A stretch of DNA of 64,000 nt, from the NCBI RefSeq assembly GCF_003265705.1, contig NW_020312817.1:33257820-33321819 (forward strand). The letters are read 5' to 3'. Numbering within the stretch: the first letter of the stretch is position 1; each line of letters begins with the position of its first letter. Under the pieces are notes generated by a model. It was given only the letters and a program-made list of their open reading frames with translations. It searched no databases and was not told the origin of the DNA. The position numbers were made by a program, and so were the translations under genes. Source of the DNA: Callorhinus ursinus (taxonomy: Eukaryota > Chordata > Mammalia > Carnivora > Otariidae). This document shows, in pieces, positions 10,270 to 22,511 of this stretch.

Positions 10270-13200
10270 CTAGAAAGGTTGGAAAGAATAAGATAATAAC
10301 TGCTGGGCTGGTTAAGGTCTTGGGAAATCTAAGGCCTTGTTAATTCCGAAACCCCAGAGTTCTACAAGGGATGGCGGATGTTAAGCTCGGAAAAAGTGTT
10401 GACATCAAACACTGTCACGATTATGCAAACAAGCATAGTCCTTGCTTGGAACCCTTCTGAAATAGAAATTTCTTCATAGCAGATAGGAGCTTCCTTCACT
10501 GTCTAATGGCCAAGGAAGAATGGCCTCGGTGTTTAAAGAACAGCAGATGTTGCAAAAGCCCACCCCTTCCCCTTGAATGCTTTATGGACTGGCTTCTCTC
10601 CTGGCTTCATCTGTAGGATGCTGCCTACAACTGAATTAAGATATGACCTGCTCAGCATTACATATCTCTGAATAGCCGCAGTTGGTAGATAGATTATGAA
10701 ACTAAAAACCGTTATTATTGTACTTTTGTTTGTCGACGAAATGCAGCCAGACAGCAGAGCCCCAATGCTCCTGCATGCTCATCAACAAATAGATTTTTCT
10801 TTGGCTACTGATTTTGTCAGCCAGGCAGCTGTTAGGGAATTCACTCTAACTCTACTTCTGTTGCAAGCAAGAAAAGATGAGTCGAGAACAGGTGAATTCA
10901 TAGGGCTTAGGGCCCATGGCAATTGGCGTAGCTCTGAATTTCCCCATGCTTTACTCTTCTCTTTAGACTTTTTTTTTTTCTTAGACTTTTTTTTTTAAGC
11001 ACTTGGCTTTACACAATTAGCACTCTCTAGCTTTCTAAATGTCAGTTAAGGGAACAACAGGAATAGCCAAACGTTCACAGGAAAACTAAGCAAGCGGATG
11101 CACCCAAAGCGCTACCACAAATCATAGTGACTAGAGGGAGAAGGGTCACTTCCAGGACATGAGGCCGCTCTTCCCAGAGGAACTACCACACAGACTAGTC
11201 TACCATACATCTACACTTACTGTCAGAGCAGCCTCGAATTCCCACTAATTGCAAAGATGCAGAAAACACATCTTATTTGTCTGAGGTCAAACTCTGTACA
11301 TGTTTAATGCAATGTACCTGAATTGACTACAGTTTGGGAATAAAGCAAGTTATCAGCAAACTGGGAGTAAGGAAAATGGGGTCTGAGCAGCCTGTATGGA
11401 AGGCCAAAGCTCAGTCAGAATGTCAAGTGGGTTCGTTCAACAAGAGTCATGTGAACAGAGAGATGATAAGCATGAAAAGGCCCATCTCCCACAGGCCCAC
11501 TCTGTATTTTCAACATTCTTTGCTTGGTTGTTTCCTCAGGGTGGTGACCTCTCCACTCCAAGCCTGTGGCTCAGAATGCCAGTGCCCCTGATAACAGCTC
11601 TAACCGTCACTGCTCTTGGCCACGGTATAACTTGAAGCACATGACAAGCATGTCTTTTCTCTCTGGCCTCAGCCCCATTTCATCAAGCACTCTGAATATC
11701 TTGGCTGATGCCAGTTCCAAGTTCTGTGGAGAATGTAACAAGAAATGACCTTGATCTTTCCTAAATGTCTTGGAAACATGGAACAGGCCTCCCCAAGGGA
11801 GCCCTCTGTTCTCATGCCAAGGCAGAGAATCCCATCACCTGGCAGATAAACAATGAAAGAGAGAAACTGCTGTAAGAGCTCAACACACAGACTTGCCTCA
11901 GGAAATCTCTCTAAAGAACGAAGTTTTAAAATAAATGAAAGTTAAAATTTATGTGGAGGAAAAACCCAGGGTAGATTATAAACTTTAGTTCATGTTGATC
12001 CTGGGGGACTATGGGATAGCCTGGGTTCTACCTGGGACTTATTTTGCATATGTGTCCTCCCTTGACCTATGGGAGGAGGGGAACTGACTAAGATGAATTT
12101 GAACTTAGACCTGTCCAACTATATTCACCTGGAGGTTTCCTATATGCCAATGATCAACTCTCACTGCCCTAGACCTGGAAGCGATTGTTGTAACCTCACC
12201 CTCAACAGTGGGTATTAGGAAAGTCAAGCCCTTAGTCACAACATAGTAAAGAACCCAGTGGGCAAAGGCAGAGTGGGACATGGTGAGGTATCACCCAGAT
12301 TTGGGTCTTCAAGCAGTTCTGAGAGCTTTGAAAAAGGTCTTTAAAATAGCTATGGTCTAGAAAAAGAAATTTCTTAAAAGAATGACATAATATCCAAAAT
12401 TGATATTTGAGGGCACCTCAGGGACATGCTCCCAATTTCCCTTTTGTGTTAACAGTAACTACTGATGAACTTTGAGGAGGTGGGAGGAAATAGTCTATGG
12501 GAGCTATTCTAGGAAGAAAAGAACCCTGAACAAGTGAACTTAGGTAAAGAGACTGGGGGACTTTCAAATGTTCAGGTCATTGGAGTGGTTACCAGAGAGA
12601 ACTCTGGACCCAAGAAAGCTTTCCTGCCTAGGAGACTGTGCCCTGCCATGCCCAACCTAATGCTTCCTCCAGAAATTTCTGTGATTGCTCCTCTTAGTCA
12701 TGGGTACGTGGAAGGGGAACGTTGAGGGTTGTCCAATAAGGGAGAGAACACACAATTGTTCCCCATGAGAGCCCTGGGGGTGGGGGACAAGCTTGCACCA
12801 GGCCCTCTGATTCCAGATGAAAACAGGGTGAATGAGGAAGAGAGAGGTTGAATACGTCTGGACAGACTGGTCCATAGAAATGGATAGTCTGAGTCATCTG
12901 TATCCCGGGATCACAGGGAACCTGTGTGTATGTGTGCCAGTCTTACGTGTGGAGTGAGGCAGGTTCGAGATCGAACAACAGCTGAGCTCTGATAGTTGGG
13001 GTCTGCCTAGAAAGCACTGGTCCCGGTCTTTACCCCTGCTCCTTCTTTCCATGGGAATGAGTGAAAGAAACAGTGATTTGTAGCAGCCTGAAGGGGGAAG
13101 TTTAATTGCATTTTTATCTTAAAAATTCCACTTTGATTGCAAAAGACATTTTTTCTTTCTACCTGTCTCCTATCAGGCACCTCAATTTGTGGACCAATTT

Positions 13201-14175
13201 AAAAAAAAAAAATTCATGGATCCAGCTAAAGGAAAAGAGACCACTGATATGAAATATCTAAGATAAAATATTGAGGCTTTCAAGTCCTGGCCCGCTTCTC
13301 TCTTTTGGGATCCTCATTCTGGTTTTGCAAAGAGGAGCAGAGTCTGCTTTCGAAAAATAAGTGGGGAAAATACATCTGCTATCTGGGTTTGTGGTTCTGG
13401 AAAACCAGAGAACAACGTTCCTTTTCATGTCCCACTGCAGACGTCAAGTGTGGCTCTCCTGAAGGGTGTTCTCAGACATCAGGGCTGTTGTGGACACGGT
13501 GGGATGGAAGGTGGGATAGGAGCACCTAAGATGGACAGGAAGTTTCACCTCAAAATGCTAAGCTTACCCTAAGGCCCATCTGATTAACTTCTGAAAAAGG
13601 ACTTTCATCACCCAGAGAACCAGGAATCCAATTTTATCAGCTCAGTTGTAAACTCTCTGGTTATAGGCACTATATACCTTCGGTAGGTTGACTGTGCTAA
13701 TAGGTCCCAGGATCTGAAGCGGACTAAGTATAAATGAGCACTTGTCAATGGGATGGATGTGCTATAGGGAGAGCTTGCCATCTCCCCTCCACCAACAAAA
13801 GCCTCCTAATTGTCAGCAGTGTGAATGCTTTGCTTCTGATAGATTTATTCCCTTCTTCAAATACAGCCTGGTTCCTTCCACACAGAAAAATCTCCTGGAA
13901 TCTACCTTTGCTTCTTCCTTGCTATGCCCTCAGACAACGTCCTCGCTTTGGGGCACCCCTGACCCTATGCAGGGACAGATGCCACCCTCTGGACCCTGGT
14001 TCTGATACCATTTGGTTTGCAGGACCTCTTGGTTCCCTACCAACTTTCCAATTCTAGTTCTGCTCTGAGAAGCTTCTCGGTTAATGAGCCGGTTCCCGAA
14101 ATCGCTAACACTATGAATAGTCTTGGTTCCAAGCTGGACCTGGCCTCCCCTTGTGGGCAGTGTTGGTAAGCATAC
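10270..14175 (-). other. SLC8A1: SLC8A1 intron 9
   Basis: A 3,906-nt intron between exons 9 and 10, bounded by gtatgc and ctag. Apart from short A or T runs (10967-10996, 13201-13212) I see no repeat family, RNA gene or second exon in it. Confidence 0.9.
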
Positions 14176-14306
14176 CTTGAATTCATAGGATTCTTCAATG
14201 ATCACTTCCAGCTTGGTGTGTTCTCCCAGAATGGGGCGCCCCATTTCTGCAATGCGCCTCTCCTCTTCCTCTTTGCTGGTCAGTGGTTGCCTGTCATCAC
14301 ATTCCT
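14176..14306 (-). CDS. SLC8A1: SLC8A1 exon 9, common exon, end of CBD2
   Basis: A 131-nt exon with acceptor cccttccctttcacag and donor CAAG|gtatgc. The first two bases (AG) complete a Glu codon, then 43 residues follow: ECDDRQPLTSKEEEERRIAE, then MGRPILGEHTKLEVIIEESY and EFK. It ends on a codon boundary. The leading acidic cluster (E-E-C-D-D) is the C-terminal part of the CBD2 Ca2+ site, and the final KLEVIIEESYEF is its last beta strand (family knowledge). From memory, human NCX1 has Tyr and Lys where this copy has Cys and Arg (ECDDRQ). Both wrong reading frames terminate within its first 27 nt, so mis-spliced upstream combinations are cut short here. Confidence 0.97.
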
Positions 14307-16639
14307 CTGTGAAAGGGAAGGGCAAGAAAGTTAGCAGTGTGCTCAATCCTCTTTGGAAATCCCTGGATTCTGCTACAAGGAAACCAAGAAGGAAGGAAGC
14401 CCTGATGACCCACTAAAAGTCCCTCGGGCGAGATCATCACTCGAGGGGAGAATTGCACAGAGGCTCTGGGCAGGTCAGGCAGCACACCACTGTTGTGCTT
14501 GTTGACAGCAAGTGGCTGTGATGACCCACAACCTGAGCATAAGCCAATGTGCAGATCGGGAAAGCAACACATAGACCCATGTCACCGAGAAAGTCTCTGC
14601 CTGCACATTGTCCCTGTTGAGGGAATCCCCTAATTGTCCCCTGTGATGCTGGGTCATCTGGCTGTTGGAACACATTCCCTTAGCAGGTGACCAAAGGAAC
14701 CGCAATGAAAACTGCTCGAGTCCCACAAGGGATGGAGGAATCTGGCCCCCGCCTCTCCACTTTCTAGAGGCAACAAAAACGCCCCCGGGCCCAGGAGTTG
14801 GTGGAAGGGAAAGTCTGATCTTAGCCAGAGCCCCTGTTGCAAGGTAAGAAGCAAAACATCCATTCCATCTCACCAAGATGCCTGGGCTCTAGTGCTTCCT
14901 CTCTCTGGTGAAGAGTTCGCATTTGTTAGGAAGACCTTGACCACGTTCATCTTAAAGTAAACAGGGAGGGCAAAGGTGAGGCCTTTGGGAGTTAATACTA
15001 CTCACCATGTGAGCGTGATTATTTCCAGAACCACCATGTAGCTGACACTCCAGGAGAGGCTAGTGGGTGTTAAGAAAATGTTAATGGACTTGAGAGTCCA
15101 TTAATGAGAGGAAGCTCACAGTTGGCTCCTCTCTGTGTGAAGATCATTAGGATAAATCCCAGACCGAAAAGGCCACGCACATATGAAGGGCAAACAGTGT
15201 TCCTGTAATGACGCTACCTCCTTGTCCTTCAGGCCTAGGATGCTGGAACAAGACAGGCTACTTCCCCTCAGAGTCAAGTCAAAGGTACTTCATCTCAAGG
15301 AAGTAGTATGGTGGTATGGAAAGACTTCAGCCCTGATGCCTTTGCTTCTAGAACTTTCCAGGCAAACTGCCTGCAGTAGGAATCTGTTGACTGAGGAAAA
15401 CATGAGAAAGGAAGGGACTTCTAGCCCACTCTTCTTGCCTTTTGCCTTTAGGCATCAGCTCTGTAGGAGTCCACGTCTCTCATTTCCTCCAAAGACATGG
15501 TTTCCCTCTGCTGAGGACCCTGCTGTGGTGGTTCCATTTGATGCTCTAGTAAATTTCGTAGAGAACTGGCTCCTGGGCAGGTTGTTCACTGCTAGGGCAC
15601 GGAGCAGAGGGGCTAGGGATACTGCTAGCATTTTATATACCAAGTGTCAAAACCTACCCAAGGCAGAAGCAGAATGTAGCATATCAATTAATTCTTTAGT
15701 ATGTACTCAATAGTGTCTTCCTAAAGGAGTATTTTAGAATCTGCTTTTCTATTCCCAGTTTTTACGGGACCCCGAGAAGATTAGATGAAGACTAAAAAAT
15801 ACGTGATTTTGAACTGGCCAGAAACTGCTGAAAGTTAGCAAAGGAGAGGTGCAAGGAGACTAATTTTAACTGTAAAAGTAGTAATGTGTTTTATAGTAGG
15901 CTTGGGACGTTATGACCCAAGAGAGGGCAAAGGGTTACAACTGGTGTCCGTAGGATTTGTCCTTGAAATTATGTGTAGTCAAGGAAGTGGGAGGCTAGGA
16001 TATGTGATGTCCAATCTACCCAGCGCTCAAATCAATCATATTGTGATTCCCACTGCTTTCTGATCCTTGAACCCAGGATAAGGTTATTGGTAGTTTCTTA
16101 GCAGCAGGTCACATTAGTGTCTTTGGTCAAAACCTTGGCTGAACATGGATGTCTTAGAGACTCACATCAAATGAAAATTATTTTTCCAGAAGAACAACTG
16201 GGTTTATTTTTTGAATTGCAAAGCCATTGGGAGAGTATATTTATTATGGCTTCCTTTTCTGTAATTTACTTATAAATGATAATTTGCTTTAAATGGGGTT
16301 CAAGGCAATTTAGGTAGAAAACTGGGGAAATTACAAAAGAATGGTGATGTGGTAGCATTGTTTAATACCATATTTCACAAAATGAAATTATTTGGAACAT
16401 GGTATTAGATAAATGGACATGGTAGTAAATGAAATCAAATCACAGTGATTAGAAAGGTTATTCCCTTTTTAATCATCTTTCAGTCCTTTGGATCAGGAAG
16501 AAATGCTTCGTTTGGTACCATTATGCCTGTAACTAGTTCCTGACATTTGCTCTATGCATATAAAGATCCTTTGTTCATTGTTCACATGGGAGGTGAGGTA
16601 TAGAGATGGGACAACTTCTAGTGCAGCAAAGTGAGGGCT

Positions 16640-16850
16640 GAGGGGTCAGGGTGGGGAAGCAGCTTGCTCTGCCTAAGGGAGTCAGGGAAGGCTTCAGGAA
16701 AGAGGACCTATTTGAAATTGGCGTTGAAACCTGCAGAGAAGCTTGCCAGGGGAAGGTGGTGCTAAGGTTGGGGTAGGAGGTGGTAGAGTAAGAAGGGGCA
16801 TTCCACAGACAGGAGTCAAAGCACAAAGGCATAATTTCATGGAGGGGTCA
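16640..16850 (+). repeat. Ancient interspersed repeat fragment
   Basis: The same repeat type as at position 1: gtcagggaaggcttcaggaa, ttggcgttgaaacctgc, gcattccacagacaggagtc, aaagcacaaaggcata. Confidence 0.5.
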
Positions 16851-17102
16851 GAGCTATTTTCACTTAGTAAATGTCACGAGCATTTAAGGGAGAATTCTAT
16901 GTAATGGAGGAGACAACTGGATCGTTGCTCTACAACGATCCTGATAAATTACTATCTATGGTGCAGATTTTTGATATTGGCAAAGAAGAGAGCTGGGAGT
17001 ATTTTTAAAAAGTGTCCTCTCTTTAGTATCTCGTATTGATTGGGGAAATAGTTGAACACCATTTTTTTGGGATCGTCTATTATGTTTGTTTCCTTTTCAC
17101 TT

Positions 17103-17126
17103 TATTTTTGTTTTGTTTTGTTTTGT
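17103..17126. repeat. (TTTTG)n run within a 16-bp direct repeat
   Basis: Four TTTTG-like units lie between two identical copies of gtttccttttcacttt (17088-17103 and 17125-17140), giving a small tandem duplication. Confidence 0.85.
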
Positions 17127-18387
17127 TTCCTTTTCACTTTGAATGCTGGATCAAATGCAGTCCACTTCACTCTGGCCAAGTCAATTTTACCTCCTTATTT
17201 ATGCCCAGTGACAACATGCTGCCATTTTAGTTTTGCTTCTCAGACGGAAAAGTCATTCTCTGTCTCTGTCTCTCCATACAGATACATGTATGCTTTTTAA
17301 ATTCACCATATTTTACCGAGAAGTTGATAATCAATCACAGAACATCACGGTCTTAACTAACCAACACAACCTAAAGATCAAATGGATAATCCATACCCCC
17401 TGTTAAAATCCGTATTGACAGGACATAAAGCCAGTCTGTGATAAAACCACCAGTAGAGGACCTCCCTTCTTTTGAGTAACTGATTTTGCAAATGACAAAT
17501 TACAGAAGCTCATAGGTACCTGGGATGTCTGAAAAAGCTGCTGCTAATGCTTTCTGGCTCGGCTGCTTTTTGAAGCAGGAGGGCCATGAGAGGTGAAGGG
17601 CTCAGAGGGAAAATCCCTATTAGAAAACAGAACAACCACATGCAGATCTGCACCTGAGGAGCTACTGTTGCTATTCTTTGACGTCGTGGCAATCTTTAAT
17701 CTTAACCAACAATGTCAAATTCGGAAAGGGGTACAAGGCCAGCGGTGGGACACTTTGCTCAAGGTTATTTTAATCCTTCGCTCAGATCTGTGCTGTGACA
17801 AGTCTGAGAGTAGAGACCTCTTGACAGTTTTCAGCACCTGACTGGCCTTGCTGGTTAGAGCCAGGAGACTGGTCTATTTATTTCCACTAGGAATATTCTG
17901 GAACAAGTCTGCAGTCAGGTCTTGGTATCATGATTATCGAGTAGGGAAGTGGCATGTGAGGATGAGGAAAGGAGGAAATGTTTCTCCCACCATGGCCAGT
18001 GATGGCGATGGGGATGACCGAGGAAGGAACAGCCCTGTCCTCATGCAGACTTGGAGATGCTGCCTGGGCTCTAAGCTTACAGTAGACCCGGGATGGTTGT
18101 GTGATCCTCTAGTCACCTTGGCAATGTTCCCTCTGAAGAACCCCCACAGATGTACTATCACCCATGCATATGTGGCTAACATTGCCTGGAGGCAAGAAAG
18201 GCAGGTTCTAGAAAGAAGTATAGCTTGCTTTTAAAGAAACGTCACTATACTTGGAATGAAAGACCCGTGTTTGAGGAGGGAGATTTGCAGGAAATCTGGA
18301 ATCCATTGAACCTTGAGAGGGAGAGGTCATGGCGGTCAACCTTCTCTGCAGGCCCGTGCTGCTCCCTCTACCAGGCCTCCTGTCCTG

Positions 18388-18393
18388 CATGCA
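18388..18393 (-). promoter_or_regulatory. TGCATG (RBFOX-type) motif downstream of exon F
   Basis: The minus strand reads TGCATG, within the palindrome tgcatgca, 194 nt into the intron after exon F. A second copy is at 18163-18168 (419 nt). RBFOX proteins bind this motif and, when it lies downstream, usually promote inclusion of the preceding exon (known). Function here is inferred only. Confidence 0.4.
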
Positions 18394-18586
18394 TACGCTT
18401 GTGTTTTGTTACCGACCCACCATGCTCAGAGCTTCAGAGAAACCACTGCATTATTTAACAATGTTCTAGTGGGGACACGGGCCAAACTGTGCTACTTTAA
18501 TGTCTAAAGACTTAAAGAACACTTGAAGGCAGTTAACTTCAAGCAAATTAAACTGTGGTTTTCAAGGACCATGATGCACTGAGTAC

Positions 18587-18655
18587 CTGCAATGGTGATT
18601 ACAGTAGAGGGAATAGGATGTTCTCTAGCGTGAACTTTCCGGAAGACAGGTTGGC
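18587..18655 (-). CDS. SLC8A1: SLC8A1 exon 8 (cassette exon F)
   Basis: A 69-nt cassette exon with acceptor tgtccttttcgctag and a weak donor GCAG|gtactc (T at +5). Joined to the carried G it encodes GQPVFRKVHARE, then HPIPSTVITIA, and leaves G, which becomes the Glu at the start of exon 9. It is phase 1-1 and a multiple of three. It lengthens the large flexible loop of CBD2 and is present in heart ACDEF and some other forms (known). Two TGCATG motifs lie 194 and 419 nt downstream in the transcript. No disruption is seen. Confidence 0.96.
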
Positions 18656-18974
18656 CTAGCGAAAAGGACAGGCAGAAAATCATTAGAATGGACTGCGTTG
18701 GTTTGCTACCAGAGCTCTGTGGAATTAGTCAGCTAAACATCACACCCAGATGCACACATCACAAGCAGTGTTAGTTTAGGGGTTGAATGGTTAGAGGCCA
18801 CCGCTATGGAGGCCACAGAAGTGAGCAAATAATGGGTCAAGTGTGCTATGAGCCAAACCAGATTATGTGAATGAACCACACACTCCTCAAGAGGGGGTGC
18901 AGCTAGGTTCCTGCAGGCATCTAAGGGGAGTGTCCTTGTCCTTCAAGTTACTGCTTCCAGAGGCCTCGTGAAAC

Positions 18975-19170
18975 AATGGAAAGCACTTAGTGTGATGACA
19001 GGCAACTTGGTTTTGAAGCGTACCGGTGCCAATGACATAACCTTGAGCAGGCCATTTTCCCAGTTTCCCCACAGGTAAATGGGGATATTAACACCTGCTC
19101 CATCCATATTACAAGTTTGTTTGAGGGTTGAGTAACTTAGCATCTGGGAACATACTTATCTATTTCCTGA
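18975..19170 (+). mobile_element. MIR fossil in intron 7
   Basis: ggcaacttggttttgaagcg, ttgagcaggccattttccca, gtttccccacaggtaaatgg, ggttgagtaacttagcatct. It is 320 nt upstream of exon F in the transcript. Confidence 0.7.
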
Positions 19171-19339
19171 GCAGTCCGAATGGGAGAAGGTTTCATACAC
19201 TGGTAGGCTTTGCGAGGGTATGCCATCATCACAGTAACTGTTGGGTTACCTAGGCCTAGGGTTTTCATTAAACGTCTGGCTTAGTTGACTGCCAAATCTA
19301 CCTGCTGTTGGCTTCTACCAAGAGCTACCTTGAACTGAT

Positions 19340-19470
19340 CTGAGAATCGTGAGATTGGGACTTGGTGCCAACTCTGCCATATGTTTGCCATCGAAAAAAG
19401 GGTAGAGGATTTCTCTTCTCTGAGACTCAGTTTCCTCAACTATAAATGAAGCTAAAGTTGAAGGGGATTT
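19340..19470 (+). mobile_element. MIR fossil in intron 7
   Basis: cttggtgccaactctgccat, tctctgagactcagtttcct, caactataaatgaagctaaa match MIR. Confidence 0.7.
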
Positions 19471-19874
19471 GTTCCTCTACCCTTGGTACTGGAGTGATTG
19501 AAATGTTTTAAAAAAGCCATGTACCTTGTTAAAGTCTATTATATGATGAGCATAATATACTTGGGAAAGCAACTTCTAAAGAAGTATACTGACTTTTAAT
19601 ATATAACTCTATGGCTGCTTGTTTGGGGGCATCAGACTTGCCTCTCTCCTCTCCAAATTGAACCAGAACACTTAACTTTTTTAAGCAATACAAATTAAGG
19701 TGCTCTAGTTTCCCCCTCCCAGGGTCCCTCTCATTTCTCATTTGACTGGAATTCACACTGATGGCATTTATGTGGCATAGCTGGGCTTTGGATTGCCAAG
19801 GGGTTAAGATGAAGGTAGGAATAAAGAGACTGAGAGGGAGGAGATGAAAGTGCTGGGGTTAGAACACTCATCAA

Positions 19875-20070
19875 ATGGCTGTGGGCTTGAAGTCAGAGGG
19901 CCAGGCTCTGAATCCTGGATGGGTGATTTGGGGTAGATTAATTAATCGCTTTCAAGCTTCATTTCCTCCCTATAAGTGAGAAAAATAAAATCGTACTCCA
20001 TAAGGTTGAAGATTAAATGATACAATGAATACGAAATGCTTTGCAAACTCTAATGAGCTATAATGTATAG
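19875..20070 (+). mobile_element. MIR fossil in intron 7
   Basis: gcttgaagtcagagggccag, ctctgaatcctgg, attaaatgatacaatgaata, tgctttgcaaactctaatga. Confidence 0.75.
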
Positions 20071-22039
20071 GGGGTTATCATGTTATATGCCAAAAAGGTC
20101 AAGGGACAATGAGATCATAGGTTCCAACAAGGGCCTTTCAATGAGGCAAGGTCTAGGAGCAACACATAAAGATTTGCAAATTCCAAAATCACCTCCAGCA
20201 CTTAATGTCCACCACTAATGAAATCTCTGAAACATATTGGGCTGTGGACCGAATGACTTTTTTCAATTTCCATATATCCTGTTTCAAATTTAGATTTTCA
20301 CACTCAGCTGCACAAAACCATATAAAAGCTGCAGGCAGAGTCCAAGGGCTAGATTAATTCTTCTCTGTTGCCCCTGCATCTCAAAGCCTTGACTTCAAAG
20401 CCTCAAATTGACTTTAAAGGAAAGTTCTTTAGACTTAAAGCTGCTTTTCACTGTGTAGACCTAAGTTTTAGGACCTTCCCCAGGGCATCTATAGAGAGTA
20501 GATCCCAGGCACTCTGACCTGGATTGGGAGAAGAAGGGTCATATACTGTGAGAAGAACAGGCCCATGTAGAGATTCCCAGAGAGTTTTTGGAACATTGAC
20601 TTGTTCTAACTGTATCAATTTCAAGTGTTGGGAAAAGGTGGTAACAATAGACAAACTATTATTTCAAATTGAAGCCATAAGAAAGAATTTAATGAAGTAC
20701 ATGAAATGATAGAAATCTTTGGAAGAAGTGATTCTGTTCTCTTGAATGCAAGATGTGTCCTAGGCAGGGAATGTTGGACATTACCAGACAGATAGTCTAG
20801 AACATGATATGAACAATTCCTGAGAAAAGAAAAATAGGATTCTGTTATTACCTAGATACTTCAAGTGATAGGGAAGGAAGGCCCTAAAAGGAAAATCCTG
20901 ACATATTCAATAAGGAAAATAGGAAAATACCTAAATATATCAATGCATCTTAACAAAGCATTCTACAGCCCAAGATTTTTGGTGAAGATCTCATTATCAG
21001 GCTGCATGAGGCTGAAGGTGCTGCTAGACGCTATACTATTTCTAAAATGGTTGACTTTTTCTTTCTAATTACTTCAGAAGCCATGAAGGCTGTCTTCCCC
21101 AATTTCTTCCTCCCTCAAATCTCACAAGGATAACCAACTTAAAATAAATGGAAATTCCCGCATTAGATTCAAAAATAGCATCTTCAGCAGCGCACAGTGA
21201 GGGAGACTTGACCTGGGAGAGCTTGAGATGGCTCAGGTTTTAAAAATCCTCTGTGAGGACTTGTCCTGTTTAACATTTTTATCCTTTTCAATTTCTGTGT
21301 CTCTGAGAGTCTTTGGATCATTTCGTCACTAGATGCCGCGTCTGGAGAGAATCAGTGGAGAGCCAACAGCCCCTGTGAAATTGCTCGTATTCAGAAAGTT
21401 CTACTTGGGACAGAATCATGCTGGAACTACCTGATCATGAGTTTACAAGAACAGTGGTTTAATTAACCCCCAATTCCCTTACCACAGCATTTGCAAAACT
21501 GGAATCTGGGGGAATATTTCCTCCTTTAAGTATTTTGGTTCAGCTGATTGCAGAAAAAAAATAATTACAGTAGTGTTATCTGCACAATATATCGGAAAAC
21601 GCTGTGGCCAACAGGATGCCCTTAGAGACATCTTTAACCTGCAGTTTCAAACACATCACGCCGCCACTTGATATTTCTTTCTCTCTAAATCTGCCTAGAT
21701 GATTCTCAAAGGGTGGGAATAAACCTAGGGTCAAAAGGGAAGATACCGTAAGGAGACACCTTCTTCCTTCTGTACACAAGAAAATAGCTTTAGAGTTGTG
21801 TTAAGTAACGTGATCAACGCAGGATGAATGCCAACATGAATTTAAGAGTTTTAAACACTTTGAGTGGCATTTTGGGTTTGCATAGAGCACTGTGTAATGC
21901 ACTTCTAGGGATCATGTTAATAATCCTCAAACCCAAGTCCCCAAAGAGGGGCTCAGACTGATGTCGTAGAATAAGGAGAAGGGACTGCTCTGCCCTTTGC
22001 TATCAGGGCACCATATAGTATTAGGAGACGGTGCTTTGT

Positions 22040-22150
22040 CCTGGATGTCAATTCCTATGTTTCCTTGAGGCCAGCAATTGTCTTATCTAATCTGGTACCC
22101 TGGAGCATCTAGCAGAATACACTGCACATCATCAGTGCTACGTGAACATT
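22040..22150 (+). mobile_element. L2 LINE fossil
   Basis: A short match to the L2 tail (ccttgaggccagcaattgtc, accctggagcatctagcaga, catcagtgctacgtgaacat). It lies 230 nt downstream of microexon E in the transcript. Confidence 0.55.
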
Positions 22151-22382
22151 TTCAAATCGACCAGTATCAAAATGTGAACAGTTACAGGTTCTCCATACAG
22201 ATTTGCTTGTACATAAACACAACACACACACTGTTAATGTGTACAATGTTAAGTGTGTAAAATCAGCAAGAGCACACCGTGTGCCACAGCTAAATGTTAA
22301 CACAGGTTGCATAAAATGTGGTTTTGATTTTTAAGGGCATTTGGGGGAAAATGAAGAACATTAAAAAAAAAATCTGTCTTAC

Positions 22383-22397
22383 CATACAGGTATTTTC
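22383..22397 (-). CDS. SLC8A1: SLC8A1 exon 7 (cassette exon E), 15-nt microexon
   Basis: A 15-nt exon, GAAAATACCTGTATG. With the carried G it reads Gly-Lys-Tyr-Leu-Tyr and leaves G. The donor gtaaga is strong. The acceptor is poor: the bases before AG are tttgaatga, purine-rich, with an A at -3 (aag). This fits its use as a regulated exon found mainly in heart-type NCX1 (ACDEF). It is phase 1-1, so inclusion or skipping keeps frame. The following intron to exon F is 3,727 nt. The assignment rests on exact phase, consensus donor and match to the known GKYLYGQPVFRK sequence spanning E and F. Confidence 0.93.
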
Positions 22398-22511
22398 CTT
22401 CATTCAAAGCAAATAAAAATGAGAAGCGATTTTTAAAAATGTAAACAACATATGGCGAAGACAGAAAGCAAAAAAATAAAATTCGACGTCATTAGCTTTA
22501 AAAATTCATAC
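22398..22511 (-). other. SLC8A1: SLC8A1 intron 6, short 114-nt intron
   Basis: A very short intron between microexons D and E, starting gtatga and ending in the poor acceptor gaatgaag. It contains a TGACGTC core at 22485-22491. Its length suggests D and E are recognised close together. Confidence 0.9.

Larger units (their letters stand above)
14307..18586 (-). other. SLC8A1: SLC8A1 intron 8
   Basis: A 4,280-nt intron between exon F and exon 9. It contains an ancient repeat fragment near 16640-16850, a 9-bp perfect inverted repeat at 16919-16941, a TTTTG run at 17103-17126 flanked by a 16-bp direct repeat, and two TGCATG motifs near its 5' end. The rest appears single-copy. Confidence 0.9.
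18656..22382 (-). other. SLC8A1: SLC8A1 intron 7
   Basis: A 3,727-nt intron between E and F. It carries three MIR fossils (18975-19170, 19340-19470, 19875-20070) and an L2 fragment (22040-22150). No young insertion is seen. Confidence 0.9.

Noticed and set aside
15183..15713. Plus-strand ORF of 176 codons in intron 8
   Set aside because: Length is within chance for the window. There is no family resemblance, and it is antisense to the gene.
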